From the NCBI RefSeq assembly GCF_021917145.1, contig NC_061080.1:4818693-4882692 (forward strand): 64,000 bases of DNA, in the 5' to 3' direction. This DNA is from Hypomesus transpacificus (lineage: Eukaryota; Chordata; Actinopteri; Osmeriformes; Osmeridae). The notes beneath the pieces were generated by a model that did no database searches, was not told where the DNA came from, and worked only from the letters and a program-made list of their open reading frames with translations. A program made the position numbers and the translations under genes. Positions 35,815-46,309 of the stretch are shown here, piece after piece (position 1 is the stretch's first letter; each line of letters begins with the position of its first letter).

Positions 35815-38800
35815 CTAGCTGCGATGCACGATGCTGTCGATGCTCTCCTGAACATCTGCCATCTTTTTTAACACCTGGTTGACCTTCGCCTCATCAAACT
35901 CCAGGCACACAAACTCGGAGTCCTGTAAAAGACAGAAGACACAATGTCAGAGGAAAGAGGACATGTACGACACAATACAATAACAGTCTGCACACAATCT
36001 GTACAAATGCATGACAAAGCAGATAAATGAAATGGTACCGCAGCAGGAAACGGTTGCGTGTAAGAATGATGCAATGCACAGCAAAGTATATCATCAGAAA
36101 CAACGACCTCTATTTCGCCTAAAAACCACCTTTCCTAAATCTCAGAGCGCTCGAATGATGGAAGTCTACCTGTCAAAGTCAAGCTCGGTTCACTTACTGC
36201 CAGTGATTGTCGTACATAACTCACGGTGGAGAAGGTGTAGTGTAAACATATGGTGCTGACAATGACAGCTGCCAAGATCAGGGAGTAAGTAGGATGTCAA
36301 TTTCAAAAGCTCAAGAGCCAAACTGTCCACGGAAATGTGAGGAAGGAAACGGCTCTGAATGTTTTTGTCATGCTGTGAATGACCTACAGGCCTCCTAATT
36401 TTACGGGGGGAAAAGAAAAAACAGATGGTACGTTTAATATAGACCAAACTCAGCCTGTGGCCCTACCATTCACGTCTTCCCATTATAAGAATGGGTCCCT
36501 TGAAACTTTCCCTTCATTCTCTGGGTTCTCCAGCGGCTCAGACAAAAATATCCTCTAATGTCGGTTGTCTGAATGTGACCTTTCAAAAACGGTTTGCTAT
36601 CAGAGAACGCAGAATAAAGGACAAGAACAGGGGGAAGGGGTCATGATCAAAGCGACCATAGGGGGCAACAACATCTTTTCCTCTAATTTGTATTTTATGA
36701 AAAAAATGTTAATACCGTTTTTGGCATTTCTGAATGTAGTTCATATAATCCTGTAAACGTCAAAGTGGTTTCAATGACCTAAATCATGCCCCAGATCAGA
36801 ATGTTTGAGACCCATACAGCTAAATAAACTAACAATGGCATGGCATGCATAAGGAGTAGAGGGGGTAGGTTAACTGATCCTGCATCCACTTCTGCAGTTT
36901 GGTAACTGCATCGCCTGCCGACTACAGACTAAGAACCTATAGATGTTCAGTGTCCTTCACATGGGGGGAGAGGGGGCAAGGTCAACTGGCCGATAAAACG
37001 TCCATTTTTCACATGGGCCAGCCATGTGATATAGAAGGTCTATTCATTCTGTCTATGTGACGCCAAACCGGTTTTATTACCTGCCACTTAAAAATGAATG
37101 AAGATCCAGGAGGAGACACAATGAAGGACAGGGGATTGTCCATCTGCAGCTGTTGTTTATTTCCCGTTTGTTCTCTATCGTGGACATGCCTACATTGTAC
37201 CCTTGCACCTCTCAATGACCTGTTGCCTGGTAACCTCTTGACACAAACCCCCTCCCCCAACACACACACGTCTATTGTTTGTTTAGGTAAGACCTGTTTC
37301 TATGGAAGACAGGGCAGGTATTAAAATGGCACCTGCCTGCAAAACCTCATTGTATCTGGCCCATAAATGAGATATAATGACTAAATAAAAGTAAATAAAG
37401 TACATTAGGGCTATGACTCATATGTCAGTGTTCTTTGGAGAGTGACTTGTGTCAGTCACTTGAGCTGTACCTGTAGACTAGTTTTGCTTATGCAAATACA
37501 CTATATTACTCAAGTTAAGCCAAGCTAGACACACCCACTGTATTTCTATTGACATTGGGAGACCATCCTATGGTTTAAAAAGGGGCGGAGGGGGATTAGT
37601 ACATAGGTACATACGTATTTAAAAACATACTATGTACAAAGGAATTGGTCAAAATGTGAAGGCCATCTTTACAAATACAAAAGATCTCTAAAAAATCATC
37701 TTCTGTGAACGAATCAACTGGTTCACTTAAGTTCAGCACAACTGTAATGGCCAAGATAATGGTTGCTCAAGGGTGTGGTGCTCCACTAGCCTCATTCTTA
37801 GTGCAAGGGGAGGGGTAGACTGGCACAGATATATTGGGTAGAGCAGAAGCACAACCACCTTCACCACCACCACCCCCGAGAGCTCCTCCCCAACACCTCC
37901 TCCCCAACACCCCCCCCCCTCCCCCCCCCATGTGAACTTTTAAGTTAAGATTTAAAAAATAAATAAGGAAAAACTGAGGCTTGTCAGCTTGTTGGTATAT
38001 GCTGATAGAAAAAAAAACTTGATCGTTAAATTACTTCATGTTGAAAGGTAGAAAATATGATATAGGACAATTCATGTTTTGAGTTATTAAGAAACACAAT
38101 AACAATAACTGACAATAAAAGACTTGAACTTAAGTGCCAGTGAATCCATTGAATGTGATCCTCTCAAACAATCATAATTTTTGTATTGCATTGGGCTATT
38201 TTTATAAATGTCTTAAGTTCAACCAGCAAAGAAAGGTTAAACTTTGATCCATTCATCAATCTTTGTAGCATGTGCTACATTTTCTTTGAATTTGACCAGG
38301 AAAACAAGTTTCAACTTCCATCCCATCATTCATTGTTCCGGCATTGTATTCAACCAGCAACTATGCTATATCCTATCAGCTTTTCTTGCGACAAGTCTAC
38401 AGATTGATTTCCCCACTGGATGCAGAACATGGATTCACTGATGCAGAAGAGGTCTTTCTGACGCTCTCCTTCCAGCATTATGGTGGAACTGACAAATTCC
38501 TTGCATTTCAGTGTCAGTTTGTAGGCAATCTAATTGGCTATGCTCTACGGGCTATGCTAACATCCCCATACTCAGACTGATAGTGCGTAAAAGCATTTGT
38601 TGTCTGGAAACAAAGTAAGAAGCAGAAGAAGATCCTTTGATTTCACCAGAGGTTCCTCATAAAACAAATACTCCAATAAATATCCCCAGTCCATGTTGGT
38701 ATGTGGTCACTGGTCACATTAGTTTCTTTTGTCAGTAGCCAAAAAATAGAACATCATTTTAAGAGCCCCATGCTAATGTGAGCTTTTAACAAGTTTGACT

Positions 38801-41800
38801 GTCAATATCATGGTCCTACTTTAGACTGTATTAAATTGACTCTGCCTCCAGGTCCAAAGCGTCATTTATTAACAGCCAGGTGACAGGCTGTGTGTGGCTG
38901 TGTGTAGCAGGGTGCAAAGTGGTCTCCAACAACACGAGATGCCAAATGCAACACGTAGGAGCTAGGATTTGGCACTTGGATCTACATCAACTTTGACAGA
39001 AGATAGTATTTTTTGGAGCATGTGAACCATGTCCTGCTCAAGTACTGTTGTCCTTGAGGTCATCTTTTCTAAGGTTACAAGGACAAGATGACCTTGGCCA
39101 GAAGAAAGTACTTATCTAGAATCTGTTGTGCCCTCTTAATGGGCTGATGTGGGTCATACAGGGTCCTGAAGAGGCCAGTACCTGGTCAGAGGTAGCTAGT
39201 ACCTGGTCATCTGGTCAGAGGTAGCTAGGCTAAACATTGTGAAAGTCGTAGTTTGGGTTTGGTCGAGCATGTTGACATTTAGAACCTGTCAAAACACAGA
39301 GGAGATGTTCTGGACTGATTGTAAACTTCAAAATGAATCACATGTGTTGTCTCACTTGATCTACGTTCCACAAACCTGTGTAGTTTTGGAGATACTGTTA
39401 TGTCCACTGCAACTTACATTTTACAAGGGAAGCCACATAGTAATCAGCCTGGTCCCTAATGCTATAGTAGGTGTTTTAAATGTACTTATGGGCTGTGTAT
39501 TTTTTACAAATAGAAATTACTGAGATACTGTCAGTATTCTGCCGATGTTTGCGAAACAGATTAGTGGTGAAATATCTTGAGGCACAGTGCAGCCTTCTTA
39601 AACAGCTTTATCTTGAATAGCGTAAATTGCGTCAAAACCACTTTTAGTTACAAGTAAAACGACTACCAAAGACTATGTGATTGATTACAGAGTCATCCAG
39701 CTCATGAAGAACGGTTTAACTTAAACTGCATGATGAACCGATCAAACACAAAGCAGCTATGGATTAGGCTCCATGGTCTGCATTGCAATTCTGAGAGAAT
39801 ATTAAATGAGGTCTTATGTTCAATAATGAAATGAAACTGAAATAGAAACCTCCTGATGGTAAAGGTACACTCATATATAATATATATATTCATCAGCCTA
39901 CTAATAAAATAGCTAAATCCTGACCAGTAATCAGAATGGTATTAAACTTTAAAAACTGCTTTTTAAAGTCCATGACAGACAAATGTTAACCGTAGGAGCA
40001 AAATAATCTGAGTTCAGGTCCCGAAAACAAAGCTCAGAGGAGAACAATGGAAGTAGAGCGACTCCACCCACACATATTCAAACCAAGTGTATTCCAACAA
40101 GTACAGAAGCAACACTTCCTGTCAACTCTAGAGGGAGCATCTAGACCTCATTGTTTAATGAAAGTGGGCCACTCCTTTGTATAATATACAGTAAGGAGAC
40201 AAATGCATTTGCTGTTTATTCATAAGTTAAAAACTTCAAGAAGGGAAGTGTCACAGGACCTCAAAGCTTGTTAACAGTGCACCATCTTTGAGGTCTGCTA
40301 AACAGTGACTTCAGCGAGAACAGTCAATTTTAAGTTACTAATTCTTGACAAAAGCCAGGAGATTATTAAACTGACCAACAAACTGCTCAAATGGATGATT
40401 TAATTGGTAAACTACATGGTATGTGACTGGAGCCGGTCAGGTCAGGTGCTTTGGCCTAATGTGATTAAGATGAGCTCCTGAATGGAGGCTGGTCCTAGAC
40501 CTGTTCTTACCTGCGCTGACCTTCAACCCCAGTTGAAATAGCAGTTCCTGTAGTGGTAAATAATATCCACCGTATTCATTTAATACATTTTTAATATGAA
40601 TGGACAAAGAGGGCACACTAACAACTAAATTATTCTGGCTAGATTAAATGGTTCTAAGGATCAAATCATATTTTACAGCAAACTCAAGCTTGAAAGTGCA
40701 CTAAAGGATAAGGTATTTATGAATCATGGAAATTGAATACTAAATTTAGTATTTTATGGTAAGAGTGGTGAAATCAACTCCCCACCTCCATCAGAGACCC
40801 AGACTGTCTGTCCACCTTCAAGAGAAGGCTCAAGATGCACTTGTTCCGGGAGTACAACGGTACTTAGGAACGGTTTGCTGAACCCAATGATAGTTTCCTC
40901 AAGGATCACAATGACTCTTGCTTAGAGACTTGTTGCTCTTGTTGGTTAGTGGTAACTGATTTAAACTGTTGTATTCGCTGCAAAATATTCTATTTTAGTT
41001 CATCTTATTTTTACTGTTGCTTGCTTTTGCTACAGTTACACTTGCACTTAGAGATTCATGTTGTTTAATTGTAACTTGCTTAACTACATGCTCTTATGGC
41101 TCTTCCCTTTGGCACTTATTTTTTGGTTGTTCACAATGTGTGCTTCTTGTTTTGGCTACCCGCAAACCCGCAATCCTTTGGGGCTATCTTGTTGTTATTA
41201 TCAGTGACCTATGCACTTTGTAAAGCTCTCTCTTGGAAGTCGCTTTGGATAAAAGCTTCTGCTAAATGAATAAATGTAAATGTAAATGTAAGAGGAAAGC
41301 CTTAAAAATTATGTGAAGAACATTAAGAATGCTTTTACTTTCACTCTATACTCCCTTTCCCTTCTCAATATCAAATCGAAGATTCCCAAACATTTTTGTA
41401 AGTGGTGTAATAATGTAGATTATCGCAGGCAATTAGCACATTTTGCATAAGAAATGTGAGAATACTTTTTCTGAGAGGAGATTAAGCTTGGAATCCTGAC
41501 TTCCATTGTACCTTGTGGTATTTTCAGTCACTTGGATTTAAAAACACTAACAAAAAGAGTATTATCATCTAAACTTGTATTCATTTCTAGTGTCTTTGTA
41601 GCAGCTTTGTAATGCACTTGTAAGGGTAAAACAGATGCAGAATTGAGCAGATTAAAGGACCAATTTAATTACAAAATTACAAGGAAATCCTTGAAAAATG
41701 TTGATTGGATACTTCTATGGCACTGCTTCCTTCGAATAAACCCAAATGTCTTTTAAAACATAAGGACTGGAAGGGTTGGTTGATGATCTATCTGCCATGC

Positions 41801-42675
41801 ATTTGGGGATACAATGGGAAATCACTATATTCTCACTCCAATGTGTTTTATACGATTCAGTGCAATGCCAGTCACTGTCAAAGGGAGAAATCTAAGCATA
41901 CAGTATAATATGTGACTGAGTTTCATTGGTTAAACTCAATCAGTATACCACCTACTCGCAACATCGAATTACTTCTTAGTGGCGTAGCTGGTTAAAGCGT
42001 TAAGCGGTGCTTATGAAAGGATGAGTGAGTCACAGGACCCTAGTTTGATCCCAAGAGTGGCAAGTGAGGGGTGAAGAGACACTGATGAGAGGCATGATGA
42101 CACCCGTCACATGTATTCCACAGGGTGGGTGGAATACCCCTCCCTCCCTCCCTCTCACCTCTCCAGTCCTTCCCAGCTCCAACTCCACCAAGGCCACAGG
42201 GCTGCTGGCCGCCTCTCCTCTGCTGGCCGAAGTCGGAAGGTCGACCCTCCAAGTTAGGCCCCTCAGGCCGGCCTCCCATCGGCTCTGGCCCAGCAGGCTC
42301 TCTCTGACCCGGCCCCGCTGACCCTTCCAGAAGCGGGAGAGGGCTGCAGCCTGCTCTGTGTTGACGCCACCCTGCTTCTTGGTCTGGGCTGTCAGGAAGG
42401 CCTCCAGCTGGGGCTGGTCCATATCTGCCATGGCAATAGACTGAGGAATAACATGTATTTGTATTATGAGAAGCAATGTGATTTTCTTTATTGTGTGACT
42501 GCAGTTGCTGTCCATGATTTTCACAAAGGTGTGTTAGTGCTGCCACCTAATGACATCATGTTCACCTTCATAGGCAATAAAGAAAACCTAACCTCTTCCA
42601 TGCCTTTTAAAAGCAATGTTGTGACAGCAAGGCCGTTATCATAAAACATATTGGGGGGGACAAATATGTTTTCTT

Positions 42676-42718
<43 letters not shown>

Positions 42719-43212
42719 ACATGTTGACTTCATGGCTAAGGCCATGTGTGACAGTGAATGTCATTTTAAATTAATATCAAATCCAAATGTTAATTAATCA
42801 TGCACCACCCGTCAGAACGAAACAGAGAAGCCAATCGAGAAAACGATGTTACAAGTTGTGTATAGCATGAGAGAAAAGTTTACAAATGTTATACCGTCAA
42901 ACACCGTTTGAAGATACAATTGCTTGTATTGAAAATACTAGCTATAACGCTAAGTGTGATAATACATGCTTTGTAGTCTGAAACTGGTGATACGGTAGAA
43001 AGCTTGCAAATCCACAGCATATTTATTTGAACAACTACCTTCAAAAGGCCTCTCATCTTCTCGTGCAAAGCGTTAAATTCCTCTTGCGCGAGGTCGGGAA
43101 AAAGTTCATTTTTCAAAAATTCTTCTGTTATTTCACCATTGTTGTAATATACTTTTTGAGCTATTCCATTTAGTAAACCGTTCAGAGATTTAGTTGGGTC
43201 CACATCCGCCAT
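35815..43212 (-). CDS. commd1: COMM domain-containing protein 1 (COMMD1), 3 coding exons
   Basis: Subunit of the endosomal CCC/Commander complex; in mammals it acts in copper homeostasis, NF-kB (RelA) turnover and recycling of membrane cargo. Coding exons: 43039-43212 (58 codons, MADVDPTKSLNGLLNG start), 42159-42440 (94 codons) and 35815-35922 (35 codons plus stop), total 187 aa (human 190). Exon 2 carries the conserved EAFLTAQTKKQGG, SRFWK, RESLLGQSRW and GLRGLTWRVD segments leading into the COMM domain; exon 3 completes it (CLEFDEAKVNQVLKKM). All junctions are phase 0 with GT-AG sites. Intron 2 is 6.2 kb and holds an L2 fragment; intron 1 holds a 42-bp C run. It shares a divergent promoter with DCPS. 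Confidence 0.97.
37872..37930 (+). repeat. C-rich low-complexity tract in COMMD1 intron 2
   Basis: Two near-identical CTCCTCCCCAACAC units followed by long C runs broken by a single T. Confidence 0.8.
40766..41285 (+). mobile_element. L2-type LINE 3' fragment in COMMD1 intron 2
   Basis: The first 100 bp encode the C-terminus of the L2 ORF2 (NQLPTSIRDPDCLSTFKRRL ... FREYNGT, stop at 40,865-40,867), with one TGA replacing a Trp codon. The L2 3' UTR follows and ends in ATGTAAATGTAAATGTAA. Opposite in strand to COMMD1 and 5'-truncated. Confidence 0.9.
41980..42075 (+). repeat. Possible decayed tRNA-derived SINE head
   Basis: TAGTGGCGTAGCTGGTTA resembles box A and CTAGTTTGATCCC resembles box B, about 65 bp apart. 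No body or tail is recognisable. It lies just 3' of COMMD1 exon 2 within intron 2. Confidence 0.35.
42677..42718 (+). repeat. 42-bp C homopolymer
   Basis: Uninterrupted run of C in COMMD1 intron 1. The true length may differ because such runs are hard to sequence. Confidence 0.9.
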
Positions 43213-43309
43213 ATCGCTGCTTGCGATCACGTGACAACATGTCACGTGAGAATTTGCCCGTTACTTTTCGGGCAGCTCCGGCGTCAAACGTAACATCCCT
43301 CCAACAAAG
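43213..43309. promoter_or_regulatory. Bidirectional COMMD1/DCPS promoter with paired E-boxes
   Basis: Only 97 bp separate the divergent start codons. Two perfect TCACGTGA palindromes (43,227-43,234 and 43,242-43,249; centres 15 bp apart) match the USF/TFE/MITF class of E-box and the core of the lysosomal CLEAR motif. Both start codons lie in ATGGCG contexts (AAGATGGCGTC for DCPS, ATATGGCGGATG for COMMD1) that resemble YY1 sites. No TATA box is seen. Confidence 0.7.
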
Positions 43310-44299
43310 ATGGCGTCCACTGGTAAACGTGAAAACCCCAACATTGGAATCGAAGACTTCAGTAAGACTAAAAGGCAAAAGAGTGGCCCAGATAGCGATC
43401 AAATAGATGATCAAGCAGCATCTGAAAGTGTGCTATCCGGATTCAAACTGAAGACCGTTCTGCGGGACTCGGCGCGTGAAAAAAACATATTTCTTCACGG
43501 GAAGTTAGATGACCATGAGGCTGTTGTCATCCTGGAGAAGACACCATTCAGAGAAGACACCTTGTCCGATATGTTCAGTGGCTCTAGACTAAAGTTGGAG
43601 ATGAAAAATGACATATACAGCACCTATCAACTTCAACCCCCTGCACATCTGAATAAGATCAAGACCACAGTGGTGTGTCCCGCCACAGAGAAGCACGTTA
43701 AGAAGTACTTATGTCAGGAGACTTTTCTGGTGGAGGAAACCGGGGAGGATTATCGCTCTATCACTCTGCCTTACATTAAGAGCCAGAGCTTTGGGATACA
43801 GTGGGTCTACAACATCCTGGAGAAGAAAGCTGAGGCAAATCGTATAGTCTATGAGGATCCAGATCAGGATGTTGGCTTTGTTCTCCTACCAGACTTAAAG
43901 TGGGACCAAAAGCAGCTGGATAACTTGTATCTGATAGCCATCGTTCATCGAAGAGACATCAAAAGTCTCCGGGACTTGACTGCTCAGCATCTACCACTGC
44001 TAAGAAATATCCGCCAGAAAGGAGAGAAGAGCATTCTGGAGCGGTATGGAGTGCCAGCCAGCAAGATGAGGGTTTACCTCCATTATCAGCCATCGTACTA
44101 CCACCTTCATGTCCACTTCACGGCCCTGGGCTATGACGCTCCGGGCACTGGGGTGGAGAGAGCACACCTACTCTCCGATGTCATTCAGAACCTCCTGGCA
44201 GACTCTGAGTACTACCACAATCGTACCCTCTCCTTCCCACTGAGGGCTGACGACAGCCTGCTCAGTGAGTTCAAAGGAGCTGGGAGGTTGTCTGCCTAA
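43310..44299 (+). CDS. dcps: Scavenger mRNA-decapping enzyme DcpS, intronless ORF
   Basis: HIT-family pyrophosphatase that hydrolyses the m7GpppN cap left after 3'-to-5' mRNA decay, acting in nucleus and cytoplasm. 329 aa (human 337). Visible: basic NLS-like TKRQK (20-24), N-terminal dimer-swapped domain with FLHGK (61-65) and [10 protein letters not shown] (71-80), [12 protein letters not shown] (100-111), [21 protein letters not shown] (160-180), DLKWDQ (195-200) and the HIT triad HLHVHF at 265-270, in which H267 is the predicted nucleophile. The whole protein is one exon, whereas mammalian DCPS has several introns, so this may be a functional retrocopy or a lineage-specific intron loss; there are no frame breaks. 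ATTAAA at 44,395-44,400 is the likely poly(A) signal. Confidence 0.96.
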   Translation: MASTGKRENPNIGIEDFSKTKRQKSGPDSDQIDDQAASESVLSGFKLKTVLRDSAREKNIFLHGKLDDHEAVVILEKTPFREDTLSDMFSGSRLKLEMKNDIYSTYQLQPPAHLNKIKTTVVCPATEKHVKKYLCQETFLVEETGEDYRSITLPYIKSQSFGIQWVYNILEKKAEANRIVYEDPDQDVGFVLLPDLKWDQKQLDNLYLIAIVHRRDIKSLRDLTAQHLPLLRNIRQKGEKSILERYGVPASKMRVYLHYQPSYYHLHVHFTALGYDAPGTGVERAHLLSDVIQNLLADSEYYHNRTLSFPLRADDSLLSEFKGAGRLSA

Positions 44300-44300
44300 T

Positions 44301-45288
44301 TCCAGCTATCCTAGTTGTAAACTGTATGTGTAAGCAGTTGTGCTTTTTTTTTTTACCATAATCTTTATACAAAATGTAATACCTTAATTGTTTTATTAAA
44401 GTGTCCTCAATCCACTATTGTGTATGTGACATTCTATTTATTTTTATTGCCATGTTTTCTGAGCAACACATAATAGGCTACCCCTTCTCATTCTTGTTTC
44501 TATCAAACAGTTCAGTGCAAATGTTTTGGCTAGATTAACAAAATGGAATACATTTAAATGTTTTCATATTCTATCAAATCACTGAAAAGGGTTATGGTTA
44601 TTTACTAGTTACTGGCAACTATTACAGTCAAAATCTATAGTACATTATCTTCATGCAGCATGCCCAAAATGTCAGAGCTTTGGGGTGCACAAAGAAAATG
44701 GCTTAAAGTAAATGCAAGCAGTCACACTGATATAATTAACAATGATGTGAACATTTAATATATAATTTTAACATTATGTAGGCCTATAAAGTCAAGGCCA
44801 CTGCAACGTAAAAAAGGGGAGTATGATAGAGATTTGTTGGGATCAGAATAGGCTGAATGTAAGTACTTACATGGCTTCTACTGGTCAGTGTATATTTAAG
44901 CTATGAGGATGTTTCAACGGGTTATTACATTCATGAATAAATGGGTTACTATTTATAAAATAGCTGCAAAACTATAAAAACCAATCACTGGTCAGTGATT
45001 TTTTAAATGTATAAGTTACACAAAAATGTTCATCATATAATAATTGTTGTCATTTGGTACAATAGGTCTATATGTATTGTGCAACAAATCTTAATCTTAG
45101 ATATCTGAATTACAGAAAAAGTACAAGGGAGTTCATGCGCCATCTTTTGACAAAAAAAGAGAATCGCAACCCTGAAAGACAATAAAAATCTCAGAAGCTG
45201 ATGCAACAATTAACAGAAATTAAAGCAAAATAGCTGAAACTAGCTTTTCTGGATGTGATTTTATAGTTTTAAAAAAAATATTACTTTA
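44301..45288. other. 3' UTR of DCPS and gene-free stretch
   Basis: After the DCPS poly(A) signal nothing coding is seen; the sequence is AT-rich until the first transposon terminus at 45,289. Confidence 0.6.
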
Positions 45289-46307
45289 GTTTTTACAATT
45301 GTTAACACACGTTTCTCAAAACTGCACACACAACTGAAAACCTCACACACAAAATGCAAAACCTGACACTACCTTTGCAAGATGACTATTTGCCATCAAA
45401 TCTCTTACCTGTTCACAAAATGGAACTTGTGTTCTCATTTCTCATTTGGTACCGCCATATTTTCAAATGACACACACATACCATTATAACTGTACACACA
45501 ATAAGCATTTGCTGTACACTACCAAGCATTCACAGCACACAGTGGTGCAAAACTGAAAACACAATTCTGTCAGGTAGCGTCCAAGAAGTTGGAGGCAGTT
45601 GAAGGCAAACCAAGGTCTTTATTAGAAAAACTGCAAAGTCTAAAGCGAAACCAAAAACACCTCAGCGACTCAGCCGGAAACAACAAAAGCGCCAGTAACA
45701 GACGGGGAAAATAACAAAAGCTAAACAGAGGTCCTCAGCCCTAGGGGTAATTGAAACATTTACTTCCACGAGACACAAGACGGGGTGGCCACATGCGACG
45801 ATCTGACAGAGACCTGCACACAGAAGGAACATTAAATAGACAGGGTAATCAGTGGGTTAACACAAGACAGGTGGTGATAATGACCGAAGACCAACGCGCT
45901 GACATTGAATCTGACAGACAGACACAGACACAGACACACCCACACAGACACAGACACACCCACAAGGGGAGGGGAACAGAAACACAGTCATGACATTCTA
46001 GAAATAGAACACACCAATGACTCTGGAGCCATTTCATGAGCCATTTCAACTTTTGTAAAATGTCTCAGTGTAGGCCACATTTTTTCATAGTCAAACAGAA
46101 AACAGCACACATATGCGGCAAAAAAAGTTTTATTTTTTGAACAGTACAGTACTGTCAACAGGCCTGCTCAACCCATTGCAGCACACAAAGTGATGTTCCC
46201 ACCACGCTCGACGGGGACCTCAACAATGGTGCGCTGGGCAATGACATTTCTGCCCTGGCGCCTCCTTTTCACCAGGTTGAATCCAACCTCATCAATGAAT
46301 ATGTATT
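45289..46307 (-). mobile_element. IS630/Tc1-like deletion derivative, copy A (5'-truncated)
   Basis: Minus-strand element. Its 3' terminus is the left end (AGTTTTTACAATTGTTAACACAC). It holds a transposase remnant (46,168-46,306) reading FIDEVGFNLVKRRRQGRN ... VERGGNITLCAAMG, the first catalytic-Asp region of an IS630/Tc1-type DDE transposase, then a stop and no remaining DDE domain. Copy B (46,310) has the same internal deletion junction, so both belong to one non-autonomous subfamily. A 426-bp insertion interrupts this copy at 45,569. Confidence 0.75.
45569..45994. mobile_element. 426-bp insertion with 5-bp target duplication ATTCT
   Basis: Interrupts copy A. It is flanked by ATTCT at 45,564-45,568 and 45,995-45,999, starts GTCAGGTAGCGT and ends CACAGTCATGAC, with a 4-bp GTCA/TGAC terminal match. 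Copy B, uninterrupted, carries the empty site. It contains a CAGACA/CACACC-rich simple stretch (45,914-45,965). No ORF. Confidence 0.7.
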
Positions 46308-46309
46308 TA

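Noticed and set aside
42040..42546. Second minus-strand frame overlapping COMMD1 exon 2
   Set aside because: Shadow of the true frame, which splices in phase to exons 1 and 3 and matches COMMD1.
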